Below are positions 1 to 8,023 of a DNA stretch of 64,000 nucleotides, piece after piece. The notes under the pieces were generated by a model. It had not been told where the DNA came from. It was given only the letters and a program-made list of their open reading frames with translations, and did not search any database. Position 1 is the first letter of the stretch, and each line of letters begins with the position of its first letter. The stretch covers positions 4,924,779 through 4,988,778 of the forward strand of contig NZ_CM001240.1 of assembly GCF_000230835.1 (NCBI RefSeq), read 5' to 3'. The translations under genes and the position numbers were made by a program. Source of the stretch: Clostridium sp. DL-VIII. Its GTDB lineage: Bacteria > Bacillota > Clostridia > Clostridiales > Clostridiaceae.

Positions 1-29
1 AGCCTTGGATCTTATTTTCATAAACTCAA

Positions 30-118
30 CTTTATATATAGAATAATTATCTACTTAAAGTTAGATTCTTGTGTGTCCCTATACTTGAAATCACATAAGT
101 TTAAAGTTGTTTATCTAT
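30..118 (-). repeat. Short copy of a dispersed palindromic repeat (hairpin deleted)
   Basis: Carries the outer ends of the element seen complete at 2105-2392 and 3277-3570: an AT-rich start, the TTGTGTGTcCCTATACTtG block, GAAATCACAT, then AAGTTTAAAGTTG. The roughly 200-nt central hairpin is missing, and the joint falls on a short CACAT shared by the two flanks of the complete copies, so a deletion between microhomologies is the simple explanation. It lies just beyond the 3' end of thiH. Confidence 0.6.
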
Positions 119-1275
119 ACATAAACATAGTCATTCATTACTGGCTGCAATCCTCTTTTTTTAATTGCCTCATATACTTCATCTACATTTCTGTTATCTG
201 CAATTTCAAATTGGTCATCGCCTCTATCCTCTGAATCATCGCTGTGGCTTCCAATTCCGGTACTTACCCCTGCTGAAATCTTAGTAGCTGCAAGCCCTAT
301 TACATTATTACGGAATTCTGCACGTTCTCTTGTTGAAATAGTTATGCTTGCAAAAGGCATAAAAAGACGATATGCAGTTATTACTTGTAAAAGCTGTGGC
401 TCGTGAACATCTTTTGGATTAATTTTATCATTATTAATAATTGGTCTTAGTCTTGGACATGAAAATGCAATTTCAGCATGTGGATACTTCCTTTGAAGAA
501 GATATGCATGTAGTCCTGTAGCAAAAGCATCTTTACGGAAGTCATCTAGTCCAAGGAGTGCTGCAAAGCCAACCCCACGCATGCCACCCTTTAGTGCTCT
601 TTCCTGAGCATTTATTCTATAAGGGAAAATACGCTTATGTCCTTCTAGGTGAAGAGTTTCATATTTGTCTGAATTATATGTTTCTTGGAATACAGTAACA
701 AAATCAGCACCGCACTTACGAAGATATTCATATTCATCAGAGTTCATTGGATAAACCTCAAGTCCTACCAGTTTAAAATATTTACGTGCTATTTTGCAAG
801 CTTCTCCTATGTACTCTACATCTGACATCTTTCTGCTTTCTCCTGTAAGAAGAAGGATTTCTTCTAAGCCAGTTTTAGCTATAGCCTGCATTTCCTTTTC
901 AATTTCCTCAGCATTTAACTTTGCACGTCGTATTTTATTATGACAGTTAAAACCGCAGTAAATGCAATAATTCTCACAGTAATTTGCAAGGTATAAAGGT
1001 GTAAACATGTAAATTGAATTACCAAAATGCTTCCTTGTCTCTTCTTGTGCAAGTCGTGCCATTTCTTCTAAAAATGGTGCTGCTGCTGGAGATAATAGTG
1101 CTGCAAAATCTTCTATTGTACGATAAGTGTTATCTAATGCTTTCCTAACATCTCCTGCTGTGTATTTATCATAATCATAAGCTTCCATGCTGCTTACAAC
1201 CTGATCCATTACATCTGATTCTAAAACTTCCATTCCCGGCATATATTCCATGTGATTTACGCGTTGCTTATTCAT
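115..1275 (-). CDS. thiH: ThiH, 2-iminoacetate synthase
   Basis: Radical-SAM tyrosine lyase that makes 2-iminoacetate (dehydroglycine) for the thiazole ring of thiamine; cytoplasmic, partner of ThiG and ThiS. The 386-residue product carries the CxxxCxxC cluster motif at Cys100, Cys104 and Cys107 (CENYCIYC), and its length fits the family. The ATG is preceded by AGGAGGGG, which begins at the stop codon of thiG, so the two genes are translated in close succession. This is the anaerobe-type route (ThiH rather than the oxygen-using ThiO), as expected for a Clostridium. The identification rests on the whole-protein match; nothing odd is seen in the frame. Confidence 0.95.
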   Translation of the reverse strand: MNKQRVNHMEYMPGMEVLESDVMDQVVSSMEAYDYDKYTAGDVRKALDNTYRTIEDFAALLSPAAAPFLEEMARLAQEETRKHFGNSIYMFTPLYLANYCENYCIYCGFNCHNKIRRAKLNAEEIEKEMQAIAKTGLEEILLLTGESRKMSDVEYIGEACKIARKYFKLVGLEVYPMNSDEYEYLRKCGADFVTVFQETYNSDKYETLHLEGHKRIFPYRINAQERALKGGMRGVGFAALLGLDDFRKDAFATGLHAYLLQRKYPHAEIAFSCPRLRPIINNDKINPKDVHEPQLLQVITAYRLFMPFASITISTRERAEFRNNVIGLAATKISAGVSTGIGSHSDDSEDRGDDQFEIADNRNVDEVYEAIKKRGLQPVMNDYVYV

Positions 1276-1286
1276 AACTTCCCCTC

Positions 1287-2060
1287 CTAATCCTGCAAAA
1301 AGCCTGTTAATGGTGAAGATGCTGCTGCACCTCTATCAAGCACACGGCCTAAACCAGAAAGATACGCTGCACGGCCTGCTTCTATAGCTTGTCTAAAAGC
1401 GCCTGCCATAGCTGGAATATCACCCGCTGTTGCAATAGCAGTATTAGCCATAACAGCTGCAACTCCCATTTCCATTGCTTCACAAGCCTGAGATGGACGT
1501 CCAATTCCCGCATCAACTATAATTGGAAGATCAATTTCATCTACTAATATTTTAATAAAATCTTTTGTAGCTAATCCTCTATTAGAACCAATTGGTGATG
1601 CAAGGGGCATAATACATGCAGCTCCAGCGTTAACTAAATCACGAGCTACATTTAAATCTGCATGCATATAAGGCATTACTATAAAGCCTTCTTTTGCAAG
1701 GATTTCTGTTGCCTTAATTGTCTCATAATTATCTGGAAGCAGATATTTTGAGTCGCGAATAATTTCAACCTTGACAAAATTCCCACAGCTCATTTCTCTA
1801 GCAAGTCTTGCAATTCTAACAGCTTCTTCTGCATTTCTAGCTCCAGAGGTATTTGGAAGTAAAGTTACTCCTTTTGGAATATAATCTAAAATATTCTCTC
1901 CTCCATTTGTATTCGCGCGTCTTAATGCTAAAGTAATTATCTGTGCACCAGCATTTTCTACTGCCGCCTTAATTAACTCCAAATTATATTTTCCAGAACC
2001 CAAAATGAATCTAGAAGAAAATTCATGTCCCCCAATTACTAATGTATCTTTTTTCACCAT
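1287..2060 (-). CDS. thiG: ThiG, thiazole synthase
   Basis: Condenses 1-deoxy-xylulose-5-phosphate, dehydroglycine and ThiS-thiocarboxylate to thiamine thiazole phosphate. The predicted Schiff-base lysine is Lys97 in FVKVEI, and the C-terminal TIM-barrel phosphate loops ([21 protein letters not shown]) are intact. I start at the ATG with AGGAGT five bases upstream, giving 257 aa, the family's usual length; a longer reading with 14 extra residues ([12 protein letters not shown]...) has no ribosome binding site. Downstream is thiH, 11 bases away. Upstream, thiS is separated by about 640 bases of repeat and unassigned DNA, and no thiF lies between them, so ThiS adenylation must be encoded elsewhere or by another enzyme. 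Confidence 0.95.
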   Translation of the reverse strand: MVKKDTLVIGGHEFSSRFILGSGKYNLELIKAAVENAGAQIITLALRRANTNGGENILDYIPKGVTLLPNTSGARNAEEAVRIARLAREMSCGNFVKVEIIRDSKYLLPDNYETIKATEILAKEGFIVMPYMHADLNVARDLVNAGAACIMPLASPIGSNRGLATKDFIKILVDEIDLPIIVDAGIGRPSQACEAMEMGVAAVMANTAIATAGDIPAMAGAFRQAIEAGRAAYLSGLGRVLDRGAAASSPLTGFLQD

Positions 2061-2104
2061 AACCACTCCTTTAAATATTCTTATAAAATGCTTCATATAC
2101 ATTA

Positions 2105-2392
2105 TTTATAGATATGCAACTTTAAAATTAAACTTATGTGGTAACTTACCGAAATCACATGCATTTTTATTCCGCAGGACTTGTGAAATTTTCGCTGAAA
2201 GTTCTAAATGTGAGCATGCACCCGTTTCTGCATGCTCCCGAAACAAGTTCGTGACAAGCAGCAAACGGAACAAGCTTACATTAAGAACTTTTAGCAGCTC
2301 AATTTCAAATGCCTGCTTCACAAAAATGTATATGATTTCTAGTATAGATACACACAAAAGTCTAACTTAAATGCATAAGTATTCTATATATA
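2105..2392 (-). repeat. Full copy of a ~290-bp palindromic repeat, inside the thi operon
   Basis: Read on the minus strand it aligns along its whole length with the copy at 3277-3570 on the plus strand. The core folds into one long imperfect hairpin: GAAATCATATACATTTTT near one end faces AAATGCATGTGATTTC near the other, and AAAGTTCT/AGAACTTT face each other further in. The open frames in it are by-products of the symmetry. It is placed between thiG and thiS, so it is transcribed as part of the operon and may act as a processing or attenuation structure. A non-autonomous mobile element (MITE-like) is an alternative; I see no clean terminal inverted repeats or target duplication. Confidence 0.75.
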
Positions 2393-2626
2393 AATTTGAC
2401 ATATACATTAATCCAATTCATGTAATCTCAATAAGAATTCCAAGTGTATAAGCAACCATTTTTAGGATACCTGTACACATTCACCATATGAACTAAACTT
2501 ATAACCTGCAATTAATGTTTTGATAAGCTAAAGAAAAAACCTAACCAGTTATGAGTTTGAAGTGGAAAAGCCCATAGTTTTTTCCAAAATATATTTTAGG
2601 AATCCCATTCGGGAGACTTAATTATT

Positions 2627-2705
2627 AATTCATAACTTACAACTGTGTGCAGTATAGCCCCAAGATTACAGGTAATAAATTAAGTTTCTGGTTTATCTAT
2701 ATCAG
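2627..2705 (-). repeat. Dispersed ~75-bp repeat downstream of thiS (copy A)
   Basis: On the minus strand the end of thiS runs into GATATAGAT, AAACCA, AACTTAATTTATTAC, TGTAA, CTTGG, then GCACAGT-like and TAAGT blocks. The same blocks in the same order occur at 55983-56060. A shorter match (TACAACTAATAAATTAAACTAATATATAG) lies at 3257-3285 at the edge of the palindromic repeat. The rest of the 2400-2700 gap shows no coding signature and no recognised RNA. Confidence 0.5.
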
Positions 2706-2908
2706 CCTCCACCTACAAAGCTGATTACTTCTAGGGCATCACCATCTTTGATATTAGTTTGTTTATACTGAGCTTTTGGTATTATTTCACCATTAAGCTC
2801 AACTACAGTTTTTTCTATAGTGTATCCTTGATTAACAATAACTTCTTCTAAAGATAGTCCACTTTCAATACTTACTTCTTCTCCATTTATTTTTACCATC
2901 CTTGTCAC
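2702..2908 (-). CDS. thiS: ThiS sulfur carrier protein
   Basis: Ubiquitin-like sulfur carrier of thiazole synthesis. The 68-residue product has the beta-grasp pattern (MVKINGEEV... LSLEEVIVNQG...VVELNGEIIPK...DGDALEVISFVGGG) and ends in the glycine tail that is adenylated and converted to a thiocarboxylate. The ATG follows an AAAGGGG site. It is the first gene of a leftward operon with thiG and thiH, with a strong promoter and a terminator-like leader hairpin upstream. The usual neighbour thiF is absent, replaced by roughly 600 bases holding a dispersed repeat. Confidence 0.93.
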   Translation of the reverse strand: MTRMVKINGEEVSIESGLSLEEVIVNQGYTIEKTVVELNGEIIPKAQYKQTNIKDGDALEVISFVGGG

Positions 2909-3004
2909 CCCTTTCTTATATTAGACACAATCCCAAAACAATAAATCCACCTACTAACATCTTTCCCATTTATTATTTAATTTCATATGCCTTTTGCGCA
3001 AAAA

Positions 3005-3062
3005 AAGCCACACGAAAAAATACACCCAAGGTGGTGTACCCCTTCGTGTGGCTTCACACTCT
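3005..3062 (-). promoter_or_regulatory. Leader hairpin (candidate attenuator) of thiS
   Basis: The predicted transcript starts about ten bases before a two-tier hairpin: an outer 12-bp stem (3005-3016 with 3043-3054, AAGCCACACGAA pairing perfectly) encloses a second stem (3021-3026 with 3033-3038, TACACC/GGTGTA), and seven U residues follow. The loop and internal bulge are rich in G/C (GGGG, ACC, CCTTGG), unlike the surrounding DNA. No TPP-riboswitch signatures are present. A terminator at +1 followed by thiS suggests conditional read-through. I recall a candidate structured RNA motif reported upstream of clostridial thiS genes; I cannot verify that this is it. Confidence 0.6.
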
Positions 3063-3069
3063 GTAATAA

Positions 3070-3098
3070 ATTATATCATTATACTAATCCAGTGTCAA
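3070..3098 (-). promoter_or_regulatory. Sigma-A promoter of the thi operon
   Basis: Perfect consensus on the minus strand: TTGACA (3093-3098), a 17-base spacer, TATAAT (3070-3075). The start point should fall near 3063, immediately before the nested hairpin. A fully consensus promoter is expected for a gene whose control is at the level of leader termination. Confidence 0.8.
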
Positions 3099-3276
3099 AT
3101 TCATAAATTTATAGAATTCAACTCATCTGATAAATTCATAAAATTTAATTTAGTTAAATTGCATATGGCAGTTTAACCTCTGTTTACATTTTTCAAACTT
3201 TTTCACTTAACGTATCTTTTGCCAGTAGTATAGCTCTCCATTAATTAACGCGAAAAGCTTACAACTAATAAATTAA

Positions 3277-3570
3277 ACTAATATATAGAATAATTATCTA
3301 TACTTAATTAAACTTTTATGTGTACCTATATCAGAAATCACATACATATTTATGTAATAGGCATTTGAAATTAAGCTGCTCTAAAGTTGTTAGTGAAAGG
3401 TTGTTCCATTTTTGCTTGTCCTCAACTTGCTTGAGGAACACGCAGAAATGGGTACAACCTTTCACTTAGAACTTTCCAGCGAAAATTTCATAAGTCCTAT
3501 GGAATAAATATGTATGTGATTTCGGTTAGTTACCACATAACTCTAAATTTAAAATTGGATGTCTATATAC
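3277..3570 (+). repeat. Full copy of the palindromic repeat, 3' of the CAP gene
   Basis: Same element as 2105-2392 in the opposite orientation. Inside it, GTGAAAGGTTGTTCCATTTTTGC faces GCAGAAATGGGTACAACCTTTCAC as a nearly perfect inner arm of about 22 bp, and compensating differences relative to the other copy keep the pairing (both arms changed). That points to selection for the RNA or DNA hairpin, or to gene conversion between arms. It ends at the stop codon of the leftward CAP-domain gene and may serve as its terminator. Confidence 0.75.
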
Positions 3571-4601
3571 TAGTTTGAGAATTCTTGTGTTCCCATGTAT
3601 TTTCCATTTCCATAAACTACTCCTATACCAACCTTAGTATATGAAGAATTCATCATGTTTGCTCTGTGACCTGGAGAGTTCCACCATTGATCAAATAATT
3701 GATTTGCATCACTAGTATTATATGCAATATTTTCTCCAGTTGTTGTATACTTATATCCTAATGTTTGCAACCAGTTTGTCCACTTTGTTCCATCTGGATT
3801 TGTGTGGTCAAAGAAGTTATTTTGTATCATGTCATTACTCTTATATCTTGCTACTTGCACTAATGTATTGTCAATAGTTAGTGGCTTAAGACCTGCTTCT
3901 GTTCTTTTTTGATTCATTAAATCAAGAATTTTTTGTTCAGCAGCAGCTTGTACACTTACAGAGTAGTTTGAAGGCAACTTAGGTAGTCCTTGTACATCTA
4001 CTGAATTTGTGCTGGCAGATGTATTAGTTGTGCTTCCTGTACTTGTTGAAGTATTTGTACTAGCTGTGTTTTTACCAGTAGTATTTCCTGAATTCGTAGT
4101 TGTTCCTGTATTTGTTTTTGTACTTCCTGTGTTATTCTTAGTTGTAGTTCCATTATTTCCAGTTGAAGTAGTAACTGTAGACGTTTTATTGTTATTTTTA
4201 ACTACATTGTTATTTGCGTCAAACACTTTATCTGCTGTAGGCGTTTGAGTTCCTACTACTTGTCCATTTTGAGAACATGTATATGTGCTATTATTAACTG
4301 TAACATTTCCTGTTTCCATTACTCCATTTTGATTTAAACAATAGGTTTGACCATTAACGTTAATTACTCCTGTTTGTTTTGCACCTTTATTATCAAAGAA
4401 AGACCATTGTCCATTGTTATTAACCCAACCTACATTCGCTGGTTTTGGCATTCTATTTTGATAACTTTGTAATAAGTTGCCGTAATAATTGTAATTTGAT
4501 TGATCAATAGTCTCTGCAGATACTCCTAATGGTGTTAGAGTAGTCATTGTACTCGCTGCAATAACCGCTGTCACTATCTTTGTCAAAAAAGCTTTCTTCA
4601 T
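3570..4601 (-). CDS. Secreted CAP/SCP-domain protein with wall-binding repeat
   Basis: 343 residues: a Sec signal peptide (about 1-29, cleavage after VSA), a cell-wall-binding type repeat (about 57-110: GWVNNNGQWSFFD...GVINVNGQTYCLN), a Thr/Asn/Gly-rich linker (about 120-205), and a C-terminal CAP domain (about 220-343) with HTNPDG, GENIAYN and SPGHRANMM. The YkwD/CAP family is extracellular and common in sporeformers; its biochemical role is mostly undefined, with lipid, peptide or metal binding proposed. The linker is highly repetitive and makes a long antisense open frame that is an artefact. AAAGGAG lies before the ATG. A possible promoter is TTGAAA (4729-4734) with TAGTAT (4707-4712) at 16-base spacing. 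Confidence 0.88.
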   Translation of the reverse strand: MKKAFLTKIVTAVIAASTMTTLTPLGVSAETIDQSNYNYYGNLLQSYQNRMPKPANVGWVNNNGQWSFFDNKGAKQTGVINVNGQTYCLNQNGVMETGNVTVNNSTYTCSQNGQVVGTQTPTADKVFDANNNVVKNNNKTSTVTTSTGNNGTTTKNNTGSTKTNTGTTTNSGNTTGKNTASTNTSTSTGSTTNTSASTNSVDVQGLPKLPSNYSVSVQAAAEQKILDLMNQKRTEAGLKPLTIDNTLVQVARYKSNDMIQNNFFDHTNPDGTKWTNWLQTLGYKYTTTGENIAYNTSDANQLFDQWWNSPGHRANMMNSSYTKVGIGVVYGNGKYMGTQEFSN

Positions 4602-4739
4602 TAGTTTTTCTCCTTTGTATTTTTTATTTGGCTTCTTTACTTTAATATGTAAACGTATTTTTTAAAATTTATTCATGTTTACCGTTTCTACGAAGTCCAT
4701 GTTTTTATACTATCACAGTTTCGACATTTTTCAACAAGT

Positions 4740-5110
4740 ACATTCTTTGAGTATCTGTTTATAGTTATATTACCTATATATTTCTCTTATATGCTCTTAT
4801 TTCTTCCTTTTTACTATATGATATCATTTAATTCCTTGTATTTCAACGGCTCCCCCCTTATATTTATTTTTCAGAAAATTGAATTTTTATTTATTTTTAT
4901 TAAATTTTATTCAATATAATTTTATTATTTTTTCATATATATTCCAATAATCACTCATGCATTAAAACAATCTAAATTATAATTTTAAATCATATATTAT
5001 GTAGAACTAATTCAAAAATCAACTCTAACCGCCTAATGTAATTATAATTATTATTAATATAATTATTAATCCATAAAACTTGTAAATTTTATTAATTTTC
5101 CGCACTTCTT
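4740..5110. other. AT-rich intergenic DNA, no feature seen
   Basis: Very AT-rich stretch between the CAP-gene promoter area and the terminator hairpin of the Hsp20-like gene. No open frame with a ribosome binding site, no recognised RNA and no clear repeat. Confidence 0.5.
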
Positions 5111-5172
5111 TTCTATAAATAAAAGGAGCACTTAAAGCTCTTTTGCTTTAAATGCTCCTTTTATTTATAGAA
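5111..5172 (-). terminator. Very long hairpin 3' of the Hsp20-like gene
   Basis: Arms 5111-5137 and 5146-5172 pair over 27 bp with a single G-U wobble in the minus-strand RNA, closing an 8-base loop. No long U tract follows the stem on either strand, so it may be a processing or stability element as much as an intrinsic terminator. It lies 60 bases beyond the stop of the leftward gene. Confidence 0.6.
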
Positions 5173-5231
5173 TTATTATTATATCTTTATGTCTTGTTTT
5201 AATCTTAACCAATTATATACACGCCTTAATA

Positions 5232-5918
5232 TTAATTAATATTTTGAACGTCTTTTGATAATGTTGGCTTATTTCTATTCATTTTTTCTGTTTTAGGAAG
5301 TCTTATTTCAAGAGTACCGCTTTGTAAAGAAGCATCACAAGCTTCAGCTCTTACACTTGTTGAAAGTGGGATTATTCTTCTTAACGCAATACTTTCTCTT
5401 CCATTCCATACTGAACCTGAAATAGTAACTGAATCCTCAGAAATATTTAAAGCAACATCATTCATAATATCATTTGACACATAAGCTGATATCACTATAT
5501 CATTTGAGGTTTCTGATATATCTACGTTAGGTTGCAATGATTGACCTTGATTAAATCTTTTTGCATAGTTCAATTGCCCATATTGATTTCCGTATTGACC
5601 ATACTGATTTCCATATTGACCATATTGCATACCTTGACCTATTGTTCCGCTGGAATATTGATTATAATTTGAAGCTGAAATAGCTGGATATGCACCAAAT
5701 GATTGCTGCCAGTTATTTATACCGTTAGTTTCTCCATATGCATTTCCCCAGTTCAAATTACCAGATCCTCCCGCTTGATTACCCAAAGCATTTATTTGAC
5801 TTCCTTCTTCTCCTAAAATTCCATATGATACGCTTTTTCCTCCAAAAGATGTGTTTGCGCTCATTGGAGCTAATTTTACCTTCATTCCATTAACATTTAC
5901 ATTTGTTTTTTCTTTCAT
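5232..5918 (-). CDS. Hsp20/alpha-crystallin-like protein with QYGN-rich N-terminus
   Basis: About 228 residues. The N-terminal half is low-complexity (Asn, Gly, Ser, Tyr, Gln) and contains tandem copies of a GQYGNQY unit; the C-terminal ~95 residues look like a divergent alpha-crystallin domain (NVDISETSNDIVISAYVSN ... TLEIRLPK). I start at MKEKTNV because GGGAGGAAG precedes that ATG; an upstream in-frame ATG adds 11 residues without a site. Spore-coat-associated Hsp20 relatives (CotM/CotP type) exist in sporeformers, so a spore or stress role is plausible but inferred. The repeat region resembles prion-like or adhesive domains that self-assemble. It faces a ClpP-fold protease across a 158-base divergent region. 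Confidence 0.7.
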   Translation of the reverse strand: MKEKTNVNVNGMKVKLAPMSANTSFGGKSVSYGILGEEGSQINALGNQAGGSGNLNWGNAYGETNGINNWQQSFGAYPAISASNYNQYSSGTIGQGMQYGQYGNQYGQYGNQYGQLNYAKRFNQGQSLQPNVDISETSNDIVISAYVSNDIMNDVALNISEDSVTISGSVWNGRESIALRRIIPLSTSVRAEACDASLQSGTLEIRLPKTEKMNRNKPTLSKDVQNIN

Positions 5919-6076
5919 CGTAACTTCCTCCCTTTTGAATTTAATTTTCAAATTACCGTCTTATTTTGTTCTAAAAAAAAATTTGTATACTCATTATTTT
6001 TATATTATTTTTTATCTTTTTGAACAAACTATCTAGGTATTATAAAAAGTAATTTATAAAAGGAAGTGGTAACTGC

Positions 6077-7036
6077 GTGGATAATATTAATAGAATAAAT
6101 CTTATAAAAGAAATATCAGAAGAAAGAAATTCAAAAGTAATTTGCTACATTTGTGGTGATAGAAAAAATGTAAGCATACGAATTGCTCCAGATATCATTC
6201 CAATATTTTATGATCAATTAAAAACTCTAAATAAGAATGACAAAATTGATTTAATACTATATACCAAGGGTGGCGACATCCTTACCGCTTTACGATTAGT
6301 CGAACTTATCTATGAATTCACTGATAACTTCTCGGTAATTATACCATATAAAGCATATAGTTCAGGAACTCTTATATGCCTTGGAGCTTCTGAAATAGTT
6401 ATGGGAAGAATGTCAGAGCTTAGTCCTGTAGACCCTAACATAATCAGCCCTTTCAGCACAAAGGAAAATGATCTACATAATCAGCTTCCAATCAATGTTG
6501 AAGATGTTTATTCTTTTATATCCTTGGCTAAAGATATAGTTGGACTTAAAACTGATGAATCATTAATGAATATGTTTCTAGAATTAACTGAATATGTTCA
6601 TCCTCTTGCTGCTGGAAGTGTATATAGAACTCATGCTCTAATACGTTCTATAGCAAAAAAGCTTCTGCTGATGCATATGGAGTATACAGATGAATATAAA
6701 ATAAATGAAATTATAAATATTCTTACAGAAAGACTGCCTTCCCACAATTATATGATTACACGTAAGGAAGCAAAAGAAGATATAAAACTCCCTGTAACAT
6801 ACTGTAATCAAGAATTTGAAAAAAAGATCTGGAATCTATATAAAATATATGAGAATGATTTCAAATTAAATTCTCCCTTTATAGCTGAAGAGGCTGCAGA
6901 TGATAATGGTAATTTTTCTGTATGCTCTGGTATTATCGAAACATTAAATGAGTCTAATGGTTATATCTTTGAAGGTAATCTCGAAAGATCAAACATGAAC
7001 ATTACCATTATGACTCAAGGCTGGAGGAATATATAA
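6077..7036 (+). CDS. SDH-family (ClpP/SppA-fold) serine protease
   Basis: 319 residues matching the serine dehydrogenase proteinase family, membrane-free relatives of SppA/ClpP. Key pieces: LILYTKGGD (about 61-67), IPYKAYSSGTLI (about 89-100, containing the likely nucleophile Ser95/96 before Gly) and GRMSELSPVDPNI (about 110-122), a typical signature after the nucleophile. No signal peptide or membrane helix. The frame opens with GTG after AAAGGAAG at a slightly long spacing. A 56-residue gene follows one base after the stop. Divergent from the Hsp20-like gene, suggesting a proteostasis pair, but this is inference. Confidence 0.85.
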   Translation: MDNINRINLIKEISEERNSKVICYICGDRKNVSIRIAPDIIPIFYDQLKTLNKNDKIDLILYTKGGDILTALRLVELIYEFTDNFSVIIPYKAYSSGTLICLGASEIVMGRMSELSPVDPNIISPFSTKENDLHNQLPINVEDVYSFISLAKDIVGLKTDESLMNMFLELTEYVHPLAAGSVYRTHALIRSIAKKLLLMHMEYTDEYKINEIINILTERLPSHNYMITRKEAKEDIKLPVTYCNQEFEKKIWNLYKIYENDFKLNSPFIAEEAADDNGNFSVCSGIIETLNESNGYIFEGNLERSNMNITIMTQGWRNI

Positions 7037-7037
7037 A

Positions 7038-7208
7038 ATGAAAAATAAAAATAATTCAATCAATAATATTCATAATTATAAATATTATCAAATCGATGAA
7101 AATTCTGGTTGTATCTCTACACAATATAACCTTAAGTACACTAACGGGCATAATCTTTTTATAGTTGATAATGTAAATGAAATAAGTGGCAATTATATTG
7201 ATAAATGA
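7038..7208 (+). CDS. 56-aa hypothetical protein coupled to the SDH protease gene
   Basis: Starts one base after the stop of the protease gene with GGAGG eleven bases before the ATG (inside the protease 3' end), so translational coupling is likely. The product (MKNKNNSINNIHNYKYYQ...GNYIDK) is rich in Asn, Tyr and Lys, has no signal peptide, membrane helix or recognised domain, and one Cys. Tight coupling suggests a substrate, adaptor or inhibitor of the protease, which is speculation. It is short enough to be missed by gene callers. Confidence 0.55.
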   Translation: MKNKNNSINNIHNYKYYQIDENSGCISTQYNLKYTNGHNLFIVDNVNEISGNYIDK

Positions 7209-7240
7209 TCTTTTGTTAATATTATCTTAATTTAACTTTA

Positions 7241-7280
7241 AAGTTCTGTAATAATTGTAAATCTAATTATTACAGAGCTT
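7241..7280 (+). terminator. Hairpin after the protease operon
   Basis: Arms 7241-7256 and 7265-7280 pair over 16 bp with one wobble around an 8-base loop. There is no U run after it on the plus strand, so termination efficiency is uncertain. The remaining stretch to 7459 shows nothing else. Confidence 0.45.
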
Positions 7281-7459
7281 ATGAAGATCAATAGCTTCAA
7301 ACTTAGAATTCTTACAGCTTCTTGTATTCCATTAAACTGCACTCAACTCTTCAATAAGTTTAAGTACTTTTAACAAAACATATCTTAACATAATCATATT
7401 ATGTAATTTGGGTTTAGCATCACACAAATCCAAGTTAAAAGCTGTTGATTTATATATAG

Positions 7460-7960
7460 TTAAACAATCTTCATTATCTTATCTACAGTTTCTAATATAG
7501 AAAGATTGCTTGTATCAATTTTTTCTGTAGTCATATTCTCATACATTTTAAGACGTTCAATGCTTCTGCTTAAGCAAGCTTCTTCTCTCAAATTACTCTT
7601 AACATCCTGTAGTATCCTCTTTTTCAAAGCTTCTTCACTGCAGGTGAGACTTATCTTAACAACTTCAAAATCCAAATCATTCAATGGCTCTAATACGTCA
7701 CTAAAAATATTTTCTACATGTATTACCCAATTGAAAATAATATATTTTATTGATGAATTAGTTAAAAAGCTTCGTAATAGATACGTTATATTATTAATTA
7801 CCATCTTTTTATTTTCATCATTCACTTTAAAAGGGTTCATCATCCAACACCAATCACCATCAAGCCATACTGAATTTTCAAGTTTTTTATTTAATTCTTT
7901 GCAGGTTGCTGTCTTACCAACCCCCATAGTTCCATTAATAATTATCAGTTTCTTTTTCAT
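7460..7960 (-). CDS. Small P-loop kinase-like ATPase
   Basis: 166 residues with a Walker A at residues 10-17 (GTMGVGKT) directly after an initial beta-strand, the layout of the adenylate/shikimate/nucleoside kinase superfamily (AAA_18/33-type). A WLDGDWCW segment follows at the substrate-binding position and basic LSRSIERLK residues near the end could be the lid. Substrate is not predictable. GGAGGGA lies before the ATG. It sits downstream of a methyltransferase gene on the same strand with a gap of 63 bases; a resistance or small-molecule modification role is possible but unsupported. Confidence 0.7.
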   Translation of the reverse strand: MKKKLIIINGTMGVGKTATCKELNKKLENSVWLDGDWCWMMNPFKVNDENKKMVINNITYLLRSFLTNSSIKYIIFNWVIHVENIFSDVLEPLNDLDFEVVKISLTCSEEALKKRILQDVKSNLREEACLSRSIERLKMYENMTTEKIDTSNLSILETVDKIMKIV

Positions 7961-8023
7961 TATTCACATCTCCCTCCTAAAAGTACTTAATATAATAATA
8001 TACTTTTTAGCTATGAGACAACA

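Noticed and set aside
2005..2370. Overlapping open frames of 121 and 83 codons on both strands
   Set aside because: They lie in the thiG start and in the palindromic repeat; the symmetry of the repeat creates them and neither has a ribosome binding site.
2909..3100. TPP riboswitch upstream of thiS
   Set aside because: None of the conserved TPP blocks (CTGAGA, ACCTGA) is present between promoter and gene; a different hairpin occupies the leader.
4009..4248. 79-codon Val/Phe/Leu-rich open frame on the plus strand
   Set aside because: Antisense to the Thr/Asn repeat linker of the CAP protein; low-complexity mirror image, no start signals.
5560..5640. Tandem DNA repeat that might be a CRISPR or phase-variable tract
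   Set aside because: It is the coding sequence of the GQYGNQY units; unit number is small and there are no spacers.
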